Assembly (NCBI GenBank): GCA_934343915.1
Contig: CAKRIL010000018.1
Coordinates: 4,896-68,895 of the forward strand
Length of the DNA stretch: 64,000 nucleotides
DNA from: an uncultured Lachnospiraceae bacterium
Lineage (GTDB): Bacteria; Bacillota; Clostridia; Lachnospirales; Lachnospiraceae
Reading direction: 5' to 3'
Numbering within the stretch: the stretch's first letter is position 1; every line of letters starts with the position of its first letter. Positions 17,950 through 26,530 of the stretch are shown piece by piece. The position numbers and the translations under genes were made by a program. The notes beneath the pieces are model-generated. The model searched no databases, was not told where the DNA came from, and worked only from the letters and a program-made list of their open reading frames with translations.

Positions 17950-19956
17950 TTACATATAATCTCTTAATACTCCATGGTCTCTTAAGAGCTTTTCGATTAC
18001 GGTTCCCTTAATCTTCTTGATTATAGGCTTCTTGATTGCATTTAACGGTCCCGGAAGCTCTATCTCAAGAGGTGACTTTCCATCCATAAGCTTAACCGAG
18101 CTGTCAAGAAGCTCTCTTACGTCGTATACGCTGCCCCATACCTCAGGAACACCTCTGTCAACTCCGAGAAGTCCGTATACAGCCTCCATAGCGGTTCTTA
18201 CAGAGTACTCTGTTGTGAAGATTGTGTCTCTTGGTGTCTCAGCGAACTGTCCGAGGAATGCGAAGTTCACGCATCCATCAGGAATTACGTCAGGACGGTC
18301 GCCCTTTCTTCTAGGCATGAAGAACGCTGTGATGTAAGGCATCATTGTAGGAACTGATACAACCTTATTCTTAGCAAGCTCATCAATCTGATCAACCGGA
18401 ATACCAAGGTGGTACAGCCACTCAGCAGCTATCTCCTCACCTGTACATTCCTTCATAGGCTTCTTGATGTAATCGCCCGGAACATCAGTGAACAGGCTGT
18501 ATACCCATACGCATACCTCTTCCTTCTTCTGCTCCTTGAACTGTCCCTGTCTGTTGATTGTCCAGCTGAGCAGCCACTTGGAATCCTTGCAGCTTACGAT
18601 ACCGCCGGTAACAACATTTCCTGTTCTAGGGTCTCTCTTACATATCTTCTTGATGGCATTAATGATTGTCTCATCAGAGGTTGTAACGGTAGCTGACTCC
18701 CAGTTAGTCTTGGATATATCGGAGCAGAACTTCTCAGGATGACCGAAATCAGGGCTCTGCTTTGCAATATTCTTCCACAGGCTCCATACACCGCTTGTTC
18801 TGACCTCGGCATCACCGACAGGTGCCTGTGTATGTGAACCGTAGATTGTACTCTCTGTACAGCTTCCGTTGGTTACGAATACCATATCGTTCTCTGTAAG
18901 CTCGATGGACTTCTCCTCACCCTTACTCTTGTAGATGATTCTCTTGGCAACCTTCTTACCGCCGCTTATATCGAACTCAACATTGGTAACCTCTGTATTG
19001 AACTCGAACTTAACTCCTGCCTTCTCAAGATACTTCTTCATAGGAAGAATGAGTGACTCGTACTGATTGTACTTGGTGAACTTAAGTGCGGAGAAATCAG
19101 GGAGTCCGCCGATATGATGGATAAATCTCTGGAAGTAGAGCTTCATCTCAAGGGCGCTGTGCCAGTTTTCGAATGCGAACATTGTTCTCCAGTATAACCA
19201 GAAGTCTGACTTGAATACCTCATCATCGAATACATCCTCGATGGTCTTGTCATAGAGATCCTCGTCCTTGGTAAAGAACAGCTTCATAATCTCCATGCAG
19301 CCCTTCTGGCTTAAGTTGAACTTGCCATCTGTATGTGCATCCTCGCCGCGGTTGACGGTAGCACGGCAGAGTGAATAGTTAGGGTCATGCTTGTTGAGCC
19401 AGTAATACTCATCAAGTACCGACACACCCGGTGTCTCTATTGAAGGAATGCTTCTGAACAGATCCCACAGGCACTCGAAATGGTTCTCCATCTCACGTCC
19501 GCCACGCATTACATAGCCTCTTGTAGGATCATTGATTCCGTCGCATGCACCTCCGGCAACATCCATTGCCTCAAGAATATGGATATTCTTTCCAGGCATC
19601 TGAGCATCTCTTACAAGGAAGCACGCTGCTGCGAGTGATGCAAGACCGCTTCCTACGAGGTATGCTGACTTGTTCTCAACTCCTTCAGGCTTCTCAGGAC
19701 GCGCAAAGGCTTCATAATTACCGTTCGAGTAGTAAATTCCTTTGCTGTTCTTCTCATTTTTTCCACGCTCCGTGTTGCGATATTCCTTAAGCTCCTGCTG
19801 TCTTTCTGCCGGCATGCCCTTCTTATCGCTGCTTTTGGGAGCACCTTCATTTTCTTTATTATCATTTTTTTTCTTAACTGCATTTACCGCTGCAACACCT
19901 GCTCCGATTGCGAGTGCCGATGCAACTAACTTCATTTTCTTCTTACCTTTACTCAT
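17950..19956 (-). CDS. ohyA: Oleate hydratase family FAD protein with N-terminal membrane anchor
   Basis: 668 residues from the ATG at 19956 (AAGGTGG ends about 8 bp before it; a GTG four codons upstream is less likely). The family adds water to cis-9 double bonds of unsaturated fatty acids such as oleate, using FAD structurally, and probably detoxifies them. FAD motif VGSGLASLAAACFLV, then HILEAMDVAGGACDG and GYVMRGGREMENHFECLWDL, are all typical. The first 35 residues are unusual: a lysine-rich start and the hydrophobic run LVASALAIGAGVAAVNAV, then a charged linker to residue ~90 before the catalytic core. This predicts attachment to the inner face of the membrane. It follows an HdeD-like membrane gene by 22 bp. 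Confidence 0.92.
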   Translation of the reverse strand: MSKGKKKMKLVASALAIGAGVAAVNAVKKKNDNKENEGAPKSSDKKGMPAERQQELKEYRNTERGKNEKNSKGIYYSNGNYEAFARPEKPEGVENKSAYLVGSGLASLAAACFLVRDAQMPGKNIHILEAMDVAGGACDGINDPTRGYVMRGGREMENHFECLWDLFRSIPSIETPGVSVLDEYYWLNKHDPNYSLCRATVNRGEDAHTDGKFNLSQKGCMEIMKLFFTKDEDLYDKTIEDVFDDEVFKSDFWLYWRTMFAFENWHSALEMKLYFQRFIHHIGGLPDFSALKFTKYNQYESLILPMKKYLEKAGVKFEFNTEVTNVEFDISGGKKVAKRIIYKSKGEEKSIELTENDMVFVTNGSCTESTIYGSHTQAPVGDAEVRTSGVWSLWKNIAKQSPDFGHPEKFCSDISKTNWESATVTTSDETIINAIKKICKRDPRTGNVVTGGIVSCKDSKWLLSWTINRQGQFKEQKKEEVCVWVYSLFTDVPGDYIKKPMKECTGEEIAAEWLYHLGIPVDQIDELAKNKVVSVPTMMPYITAFFMPRRKGDRPDVIPDGCVNFAFLGQFAETPRDTIFTTEYSVRTAMEAVYGLLGVDRGVPEVWGSVYDVRELLDSSVKLMDGKSPLEIELPGPLNAIKKPIIKKIKGTVIEKLLRDHGVLRDYM

Positions 19957-19978
19957 ACTCTTTTCCACCTTTCTGATT

Positions 19979-20533
19979 TTAGTTTTCCAATCTCTTCCTG
20001 CGTATTGTCTTTACGGTGCTAAGTACCACGCATATGTTAAGTACACCGTCAAGCACAAGGTTGATGCCGATTATCCATGCCGCAGCAGTCTGTGCCGCAA
20101 AAGGAATCACCATAAGTATCATTCCCACGATTGACACAAGCAGTGCGATAATAAGGATAAGCCACCATTTCTCAATTCCGAACTTTTTCGCATCCACCGC
20201 CGTCTGAAGCTTCAGTGCTCCGTCCACAAGTATGAAGATTCCTACACATATCGAGAGAATCTCAACCATGTATGAGGTCCTGAATATGAGCACCGCTCCG
20301 AGTATCACCGATATGATGCCCAGCGCGAAATCGAACTGAAATGCAAGCTGGAAAATATCCTTCGTGAAATAGCCGAGAATCTTGACTACTCCGAGAAGGA
20401 CAAGCACAGCTCCGAATATCTTGCACAGAACATTGATTGCCTTAATCGGGCTGAATAGAATAAGAAGTCCCACAATTATGAGGCATATGTCCATCACAAT
20501 ATACATATTCTTTACTATTTTGAGCTGTTTCAT
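19979..20533 (-). CDS. HdeD-like (DUF308) membrane protein
   Basis: 184 residues, almost entirely hydrophobic, with six predicted membrane helices in paired repeats (MDICLIIVGLLILFSPIKA, ALGIISVILGAVLIF, WLILIIALLVSIVGMILMVI). HdeD in Escherichia coli is linked to acid resistance, but the molecular role of the family is not settled. It is the first gene of a two-gene unit with the oleate hydratase, hinting at a shared membrane or fatty-acid stress response (inference). Confidence 0.85.
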   Translation of the reverse strand: MKQLKIVKNMYIVMDICLIIVGLLILFSPIKAINVLCKIFGAVLVLLGVVKILGYFTKDIFQLAFQFDFALGIISVILGAVLIFRTSYMVEILSICVGIFILVDGALKLQTAVDAKKFGIEKWWLILIIALLVSIVGMILMVIPFAAQTAAAWIIGINLVLDGVLNICVVLSTVKTIRRKRLEN

Positions 20534-20578
20534 GCGTCCATCCTCGATTCACTTAGGTTTTAACTACCTTGTATGGTT

Positions 20579-20607
20579 ATAATATTACAGGCTTTATCTT
20601 TTTTAAA
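20579..20607 (-). promoter_or_regulatory. Promoter of the HdeD-oleate hydratase operon
   Basis: On the minus strand TTTAAA (20607-20602), 17 bp, TATTAT (20584-20579), about 45 bp before the start at 20533. A GTCTG inverted-repeat cluster lies immediately upstream of the -35 box. Confidence 0.45.
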
Positions 20608-20642
20608 CAGACAGATTCGCCCGAATGTCTGAATTTCAGACA
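20608..20642. promoter_or_regulatory. GTCTG/CAGAC palindrome cluster, candidate operator
   Basis: A 17-bp palindrome TGTCTGAATTTCAGACA (20626-20642) with only its central base unpaired, and another CAGACA half-site at 20608-20613 that pairs with the GTCTG of the first. The position just upstream of the HdeD promoter suggests a regulator site. The TetR protein encoded next door is an obvious but unproven candidate. Confidence 0.5.
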
Positions 20643-20653
20643 AAAACAAAAAA

Positions 20654-20697
20654 GTGTCTGAAAATCGGGGTTATATTCAATCCCTCTTCCCAGACAC
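20654..20697 (-). terminator. Rho-independent terminator of the hyp-tetR operon
   Basis: GTGTCTG (20654-20660) pairs with CAGACAC (20691-20697), with a possible inner GGGG/CCC pairing. On the minus strand the stem is followed by TTTTTTGTTTTTG. It is 13 bp past the tetR stop. Confidence 0.7.
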
Positions 20698-20709
20698 CTT
20701 TAATATTAA

Positions 20710-21285
20710 TCAGTGTATTGCTTCATTCTCTTTTACGCATTGTTCAATCATAGCCTTCACGGTCGCATTGAAGGTTCCAGCCGTGCGCGCTATGAAGCGC
20801 TCCTGTCCCGACGGAAGCTTTCTCTTAATCCATTCAATCGTATTTCCTACAATCGCGTGGGTGTAAAAGCCGGTGATATAAGCTATATCATCCTCGGAGA
20901 GCTGATACCCTTCGGCTTCCTTCCTGACGAACCGGCTTATGAACGAGAAGGCAAGTGTCTCAAGATAATTCTCGAGCACATCCCTCTTCTTGGAATCGTA
21001 TATATGAAGAATAGCCCTTCTGTACTTAAGCACGAACTGTGCCGCTCTCGCATACTCCTCCCCGAATGTGGTAGCTTCATCCACATCCTGTTCAAGGAAT
21101 CTCTCAGCCTCAACGCGGAACACATCGTCGAGCAGGTCATATATGTCACTGTAATGATAGTAGAAGGTGTTCCTGTTAATCTCACACTCCTCCACAATGT
21201 CCCTTACCGTAATCTTATCAAGACTCTCATTCTCCAATAGTTGCATGAAGGTATTCATTATGAACTTCTGCGTCTGTTTTGCCAT
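20710..21285 (-). CDS. TetR-family transcriptional regulator
   Basis: 191 residues from the ATG at 21285; an upstream in-frame extension overlaps hypB and is not needed. Residues ~1-50 are the TetR helix-turn-helix (FIMNTFMQLLENESLDKITV, then VEECEINRNTFYYHYSDIYD). The rest is an all-helical ligand/dimer domain of the TetR_C_7/DhaS-like kind. It starts 10 bp after the hypB stop and is the last gene of that operon. It may control its own operon or the next unit, whose promoter carries GTCTG palindromes. Confidence 0.9.
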   Translation of the reverse strand: MAKQTQKFIMNTFMQLLENESLDKITVRDIVEECEINRNTFYYHYSDIYDLLDDVFRVEAERFLEQDVDEATTFGEEYARAAQFVLKYRRAILHIYDSKKRDVLENYLETLAFSFISRFVRKEAEGYQLSEDDIAYITGFYTHAIVGNTIEWIKRKLPSGQERFIARTAGTFNATVKAMIEQCVKENEAIH

Positions 21286-21295
21286 GTGCAATGCC

Positions 21296-21976
21296 TCATT
21301 TTTCCGCAAGCCAGTCCCTTGCCTGCTCCTTAAGCCATTCACACCACGCATCTACTCCCTCGCCCGTCTTGGCGCATATCGGGAATATCTTGAGATTAGG
21401 ATTGCGCATAAGCGCATACTCCTTCACCTTGTCCATATCGAAATCAAAGTACGGAAGCACATCAATCTTGTTGATAATAAGTGCGTCACATACAGTGAAT
21501 ATAAGCGGATACTTAAGAGGCTTGTCATGTCCCTCAGGCACTGACAGAATCATGACATTCTTGGATGCTCCCGTATCAAATTCAGCAGGACACACAAGGT
21601 TTCCCACATTCTCAAGGATAGCAATGTCAACATCGCTCACATCAAGCTCTCTGACACCCTGTCTTGTCATATCCGCATCGAGATGGCACATACCGCCGGT
21701 GTGAATCTGTACTGTCTTAGCAGCCGTCTTTTCAGAGATTGTTCCGGCATCGACATCCGAATCAATGTCTGCCTCCATAACGCCCACTCTGAACTCATCG
21801 CTTATTCTCCTGATAGTCTGTACAAGAGTGGTTGTCTTACCGCTTCCCGGAGAGGACATAAGATTGAGTAAAAATGTCTTTTTCTCCTTAAGCTCGCTTC
21901 TAAGACGTTCTGCGTCCGCATCATTGTCTGCGAATACGCTCTGCTTGACTTCTATAATTTTATAATTTTTTTCCAT
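21296..21976 (-). CDS. hypB: Nickel-handling GTPase HypB
   Basis: 226 residues from the ATG at 21976 (AAAGGAT upstream; a TTG three codons earlier is possible). A SIMIBI-class GTPase that drives nickel insertion into [NiFe] hydrogenase with HypA. Walker A SSPGSGKTT is near residues 42-50, followed by MEADIDSDVDAG, the HTGGMCHLDADM segment with the metal-binding Cys/His, ILENVGNLVCPAEFD and INKIDVLP (guanine specificity). The N-terminus has no histidine-rich nickel store and no CXXGC motif. It is separated from hypA by one membrane-protein gene, which is unusual. Confidence 0.95.
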   Translation of the reverse strand: MEKNYKIIEVKQSVFADNDADAERLRSELKEKKTFLLNLMSSPGSGKTTTLVQTIRRISDEFRVGVMEADIDSDVDAGTISEKTAAKTVQIHTGGMCHLDADMTRQGVRELDVSDVDIAILENVGNLVCPAEFDTGASKNVMILSVPEGHDKPLKYPLIFTVCDALIINKIDVLPYFDFDMDKVKEYALMRNPNLKIFPICAKTGEGVDAWCEWLKEQARDWLAEK

Positions 21977-22014
21977 TGCTAACAATCCTTTTAAGATAAA
22001 TTTTTTATAAAAAC

Positions 22015-23064
22015 TTACTTAACAACAGCTCTGTCCTTAGCTGCCTGATAGTACTTGAAGTTCGTGAATACTTCTCCCGTGTATGGGTTCTTCTTGGTCT
22101 TTACTGACTTAACAATAATGTATGTGAGCGCAATTATATTGACGATAAGCGCAGCAACGCTCACAACAGTCATTGCAGCAGGGTTCGCATTGGCGCTTGT
22201 TCCGGCAACGATGCTTGATACTGTTCCGTCTGCGTACTGAGTTGTGATTGTAGCCCATGGGTAGAAGGTTGTTCCATCGTGGAAGGTCTCCTGGAAAAGA
22301 GGGAATACCTGTGCAAACATACACCAGATGCAGAGTGTGTTGGCACGGTTCATAATCCAGCCGCCCTTGTTCCAAATGAGTGCTGCGATTGTAGGTGCAA
22401 GTAAGAGTGCAACTCCGCAGAACCATGAATGTGTAGGGAGACAGTTGTATGTGTATGCAAAGTTCCAGATATCATATACGATGATATATACCCATATCAT
22501 ATCAGGCCATATCATATCCTTCTTATCCTTTGAAGAATATACTGCCCACCAGCCGGTCATACAGAAAATGTTGAGTATTCCGGCAATTCCGTTGAATACG
22601 TTGTGCCAGCCGCCGTAGAGCCATACGCCCTCAGAGGAGAGCCACCATGAATACCAGCCGTTAATTGCTGACTCAAAATCACTTGCTACTGCGATAAGAA
22701 TATTGATTGCAACGATTGCAAAAGGGAATGCCTTGAACCAGTGCTTTTTGCCGATTCCCCACTCATACTTAATCATCATGAAGCCGATACAGCCTGTGAG
22801 TGCCGCATACAGCTTAGCATAGTGGAACCAGCCGTTCATATAGATATGTGTCTGGTTATTAACTGCCCATTCAACACCCATTCTTGCTGCAATGGCAATT
22901 ACTACAAAGTACACTGTAAGAACTGCCGGAACAGCTCCGAATATTATAAGTCCTCCGACCTTTGTACGTCTTGCTGCCTCGTTGAGCAGTATAAGTCCTG
23001 CAAGGACTAAGAGCATGGCTGCCCACTGGTATATTGCGTTATCTCCATATACATTAAATAACAT
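22015..23064 (-). CDS. DUF5692-type polytopic membrane protein
   Basis: 349 residues with about ten predicted membrane helices. It is very rich in tryptophan and tyrosine, with clustered motifs such as NGWFHYAKLYAALTG, WYSWWLSSEGVWLYGGWHNV and YIIVYDIWNFAYTYNCLPTHSWFC. I match it to the DUF5692 family, whose function is unknown to me. It lies between hypA (54 bp upstream) and hypB (38 bp downstream) on one strand, so a link to nickel or to the redox flavoprotein at the head of the operon is suggested by context only. Confidence 0.8.
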   Translation of the reverse strand: MLFNVYGDNAIYQWAAMLLVLAGLILLNEAARRTKVGGLIIFGAVPAVLTVYFVVIAIAARMGVEWAVNNQTHIYMNGWFHYAKLYAALTGCIGFMMIKYEWGIGKKHWFKAFPFAIVAINILIAVASDFESAINGWYSWWLSSEGVWLYGGWHNVFNGIAGILNIFCMTGWWAVYSSKDKKDMIWPDMIWVYIIVYDIWNFAYTYNCLPTHSWFCGVALLLAPTIAALIWNKGGWIMNRANTLCIWCMFAQVFPLFQETFHDGTTFYPWATITTQYADGTVSSIVAGTSANANPAAMTVVSVAALIVNIIALTYIIVKSVKTKKNPYTGEVFTNFKYYQAAKDRAVVK

Positions 23065-23118
23065 ATTGTTTTCCTCCTGTTGTTTTTCTAAAGCTCATGC
23101 CATACGCCGCATATGCGT

Positions 23119-23463
23119 CTAGCAGGCTTCTATCTCTTTGATGTTACACTCATTGCCCTCAAGCAGATATGTATGCGGACCGTGGCAGTACGGACACTCA
23201 CGCCCGTACTTCACGGTAGGATATGTCTTCTCACAGTCCTCGCAGTAGGTTGTAGCCGGAAGAATCTCAATCTTAAGCTCAGAATCCTTAATGAGATCTT
23301 CCTTCTTTCTGTAATACTGCCAGCAGTCCGTGAGAAAATCAGGTACTATTCCGCTTACCTCGCCTATCTCAAGTGTCACAGAGCCTATCTCGGTAAGATT
23401 GTTCTCCACCGCAAGCTCATTGAGTGTCTTGGTGATATGTACGATTATTCCTAATTCGTGCAT
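23119..23463 (-). CDS. hypA: Hydrogenase/urease nickel-incorporation protein HypA
   Basis: 114 residues, the normal length. The N-terminal Met-His-Glu (MHELGI) supplies the nickel-binding His2. The zinc site is two CXXC motifs (CEDC and CPYC near residues 75-95). HypA hands nickel to the hydrogenase large subunit together with HypB. It starts 21 bp after the flavoprotein stop. Confidence 0.95.
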   Translation of the reverse strand: MHELGIIVHITKTLNELAVENNLTEIGSVTLEIGEVSGIVPDFLTDCWQYYRKKEDLIKDSELKIEILPATTYCEDCEKTYPTVKYGRECPYCHGPHTYLLEGNECNIKEIEAC

Positions 23464-23484
23464 TGCAAATCCTCACAATACATT

Positions 23485-26178
23485 TTATTTTTTCTTCTTG
23501 AACATGATCTTGACCTGTCTCTTGAGCATATAAGGAAGGATTACCTTCATCTTATCCTCAGACTTGTGCATATTGCTTGCCGCAGGTATGTCACGGTTAA
23601 GATGTATCGCGTCGAACTCGCACTTGGTTGTACAGATTCCGCAGCCGATACACTTATTCGGGTCGACAACCGTTGCACCGCAGCCGAGACAGCGGTTAGC
23701 TTCCTTCTTAACCTGCTCCTCGGTGAAGGTCTCTCTGTTGTCACGGAAGGTTCCGTCAAGTCCCGTCTTCTTACCCGGAATCTGTCTCGGAGAATTGTCA
23801 AAGCTCTCAAGAACGATATCGTCCTTATCAAGCTCGATGAACTGTCTCTTGTTTCGCGCAAGAGTGAGACTGTGTCCCTTATGTACAAAACGATGGATTG
23901 ATACACAGCCCTCCTTGCCCGCTGCAATCGCATCTATGGCAAATCTAGGTCCTGTATATACATCTCCTCCGACGAAGATGTCAGGCTCGGCTGTCTGATA
24001 GGTAAGCGAATCAGCAGCTGCGGTCTTATTAGGTCTTAACTCAACCTTGCTTCCCTTAAGCAAATCACCCCATACTATCGACTGTCCGATTGAGAGGATG
24101 ATGTTCTCACATTCAACCGTAAGAAGTTCCTCCTCATTGTACACAGGGTTAAAGCGCTTGTTCTCATCAAGCACGGACACGCACTTCTTGAATACTATTC
24201 CCTTCACATGTCCGTCCTCTGTAAGAATCTCCTTAGGACCCCATCCGTTGCCGACCTTAATGCCCTCTTCCTCAGCCTCATGTACCTCATCCGCCGCTGC
24301 CGGCATGCCCTCTCTTGACTCAAGACAGAACATTGATACCTCGCTTGAACCTGCTCTTACGGCTGTTCTTGCAACATCGACTGCTACATTGCCGCCACCG
24401 ATTACAACGGTACGTCCACTAAGTTTCACGCTGTTCTCGTCAGTGTTAATCTTCCTTAAGAAGTCAACTCCGGTCATAACACCCTCTGCGTCCTCGCCCG
24501 GCACACCTGCCATACGTCCGCCCTGTGCTCCGATTGCAATATAGAACGCCTTATAGCCCTGTGCACGAAGCTCATCGAGTGTCACGTCCTTTCCGACCTC
24601 AACACCACACTTGAACTCAATGCCCATCTGTCGGAGAACCTCTATCTCCGCATCAATCACATTCTTCTCAAGTCTGAAGGAAGGAATACCGTTAAGAAGC
24701 ATACCACCGGGTCTCTTCTCCTTCTCGAATACGGTGACCGGATAGCCCTTCTCGCGAAGGTAATATGCGGCAGACATTCCCGCAGGACCCGCACCGATTA
24801 CGGCAATCTTCTCCTCGAAGAACCTGCCCTCATGGTTCTCTGTCTCAGGTATGTATCTCTTGTCCGCATGAAGCTCCTGTGCTGCTATGAACTTCTTAAT
24901 CTCATCGATTGCTACCGCCTCATCGACCTTACCTCTTGTACATGCATCCTCACAGCGTCTGTTGCAGATTGCACCGCACACTGCCGGGAAAGGATTCTCA
25001 GTCTTGATAAGCTTAAGAGCATCCATATATCTCCCCTGTGCCGCCATCTTTACATAGCCCTGTACCGGAAGATGTGCCGGACATGCTGTTTTGCAAGGGG
25101 ATGTTCCCGTGTCATAGCAGTTAATCTTGGCATTGTCCCTGAAGTTGACATCCCACTTCTCAGGTCCCCACTTAACTGTGTCAGGAAGCTCCTGTCTCGG
25201 ATATTCAACCGGACCTTCCTTCGTGCAAAGCTTCTGACCGAGCTTAGCTGCGCCTGTAGGACAGAACTCCACGCAGCGTCCGCATGCCACACAGCTTGCA
25301 GCATCAACCTTCGCAACATACGCTGAACGTGACATGTTAGGTGTGTTGAAAAGCTGTGATGTTCTGAGCGCGTTGCATACGCCCGGCGCACAGTTGCAGA
25401 TAGCAAATATCTTATCCTCACCATCAATATTGGTTATCTGATGTACGAATCCGTTCTTCTCCGCTCTCTTAAGTATCGCCATTACCTCATCAATGTCGAT
25501 GTAGCGTCCCTTGCCGGTCTCAACAAGGTAGTCAGCCATATCTCCGACACCGATGCAGAGCTCTCCTTCGATTTCTCCTGTGCCTTCGCCTCTTACTCTC
25601 TGCTGACGGCGGCATGAGCATGCACCTACCGCGTACTTATCCTTGTACTTGTTAAGCCAGTACGATATGTGCTCAACGCTCGCAGACTGCTGCGTCGCAG
25701 GAATAGCCTGCTCAACCGGAATAACGTGCATTCCTATACCTGCACCTCCCGGCGGAACCATAGGGGTTACCTTCTCAAGCGGCAGACGGGCCATCTGCTC
25801 GAAAAAGTCGGCAATCTCAGGATGTGCCTCGACCTGTGGGCCGTTCATAACCATGAACTCAGCACAGCCCGGAACAAACATCGGAAGAATGTACTGCTTA
25901 TGTCTGTCCTCATTCTCCCAGTTGTACTCGATAATACCGATTACACTCATCTCTTTTAAGAGCTCTTCGGTTCTCTCGAGGCTCTTGCCGCATTTCTTTG
26001 CGATCTGCTCTGCCGTAGCAGGCACACGCACCTTCATTGACAGTGCGACCTCTGCCATCTCGTCAGTGACAACTCCGGCGAGCCCCCAGTATTCGGGGTC
26101 ATTCTCAGTGACTTTAACGCCTATTCTGTCAGTTATTTTCTGACCAAGCTTTAAAATCAGTTCTCTTGGTTCTCCCAT
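23485..26178 (-). CDS. Multidomain iron-sulfur flavoprotein oxidoreductase (GltD-like core)
   Basis: 897 residues from the ATG at 26178, which has AAGGAG 8 bp upstream. Residues ~1-100 look like a winged-helix-type module. A cysteine-rich part follows (CSCRRQQRV near 189; CNCAPGVC near 263; then a ferredoxin motif CVACGRCVEFCPTG near 298). Residues ~355-435 match the Fer4_20 domain of GltD/DPYD proteins (CKTACPAHLPV, CGAICNRRCEDACTRG). The core has the two dinucleotide folds (IAVIGAGPAGMSAAYYL and VVIGGGNVAVDVARTAVRAG). Near the end CLGCGATVV and CIGCGICTTKCEF add another cluster. It likely moves electrons between NAD(P)H and an iron-sulfur partner. It heads the operon with hypA, DUF5692, hypB and tetR. 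The partner is not identified. Confidence 0.88.
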   Translation of the reverse strand: MGEPRELILKLGQKITDRIGVKVTENDPEYWGLAGVVTDEMAEVALSMKVRVPATAEQIAKKCGKSLERTEELLKEMSVIGIIEYNWENEDRHKQYILPMFVPGCAEFMVMNGPQVEAHPEIADFFEQMARLPLEKVTPMVPPGGAGIGMHVIPVEQAIPATQQSASVEHISYWLNKYKDKYAVGACSCRRQQRVRGEGTGEIEGELCIGVGDMADYLVETGKGRYIDIDEVMAILKRAEKNGFVHQITNIDGEDKIFAICNCAPGVCNALRTSQLFNTPNMSRSAYVAKVDAASCVACGRCVEFCPTGAAKLGQKLCTKEGPVEYPRQELPDTVKWGPEKWDVNFRDNAKINCYDTGTSPCKTACPAHLPVQGYVKMAAQGRYMDALKLIKTENPFPAVCGAICNRRCEDACTRGKVDEAVAIDEIKKFIAAQELHADKRYIPETENHEGRFFEEKIAVIGAGPAGMSAAYYLREKGYPVTVFEKEKRPGGMLLNGIPSFRLEKNVIDAEIEVLRQMGIEFKCGVEVGKDVTLDELRAQGYKAFYIAIGAQGGRMAGVPGEDAEGVMTGVDFLRKINTDENSVKLSGRTVVIGGGNVAVDVARTAVRAGSSEVSMFCLESREGMPAAADEVHEAEEEGIKVGNGWGPKEILTEDGHVKGIVFKKCVSVLDENKRFNPVYNEEELLTVECENIILSIGQSIVWGDLLKGSKVELRPNKTAAADSLTYQTAEPDIFVGGDVYTGPRFAIDAIAAGKEGCVSIHRFVHKGHSLTLARNKRQFIELDKDDIVLESFDNSPRQIPGKKTGLDGTFRDNRETFTEEQVKKEANRCLGCGATVVDPNKCIGCGICTTKCEFDAIHLNRDIPAASNMHKSEDKMKVILPYMLKRQVKIMFKKKK

Positions 26179-26237
26179 AACCACACTCCTTTGTCAGATT
26201 TACATAGCATAATTCATCTTTGTTAAATTATAAACAT

Positions 26238-26266
26238 ATTATACTATATTTTTCCAAAGGAGACAA
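26238..26266 (-). promoter_or_regulatory. Promoter of the flavoprotein-hyp operon
   Basis: On the minus strand TTGTCT (26266-26261), 17 bp, TATAAT (26243-26238), about 60 bp before the ATG at 26178. A second TATAAT-like box lies a few bases downstream. Confidence 0.7.
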
Positions 26267-26365
26267 TGCATTTTTGACTTTTTAGCGCATTTTTTGACCA
26301 AACGTCACTTTTTGTTAATATAAAATGTATAAGGCAGTTCATTAGGAACCAGGTACAAAAAATGC

Positions 26366-26395
26366 TTGATTTTACCATATATAATGTGCTATAAT
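26366..26395 (+). promoter_or_regulatory. Promoter of the DUF2798 gene, with a ~130-nt leader
   Basis: TTGATT (26366-26371), 18 bp, TATAAT (26390-26395). The ORF starts at 26531, leaving a long leader. ACACGCA (26399-26405) can pair with TGCGTGT (26446-26452). No riboswitch class is recognised. Confidence 0.55.
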
Positions 26396-26530
26396 CCGAC
26401 ACGCAACTGCATAGAGAACTTTGGTATATAATTGGAAACGATACATGCGTGTTAGCATGATGAACGAACAACACACATGTATTTTTTATGCCCTATTTTA
26501 AAAATCATATATCCAAAGGAGAATTGCATT

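Noticed and set aside
20710..26178. Hydrogenase operon
   Set aside because: Only hypA and hypB are present; no structural hydrogenase gene or hypC-F is seen.
26244..26474. 76-codon minus-strand frame upstream of the flavoprotein operon
   Set aside because: No ribosome site, low-complexity content, and it covers both divergent promoters.
26402..26530. Purine or other known riboswitch before DUF2798
   Set aside because: Short stem only; the conserved core of known classes is not seen.
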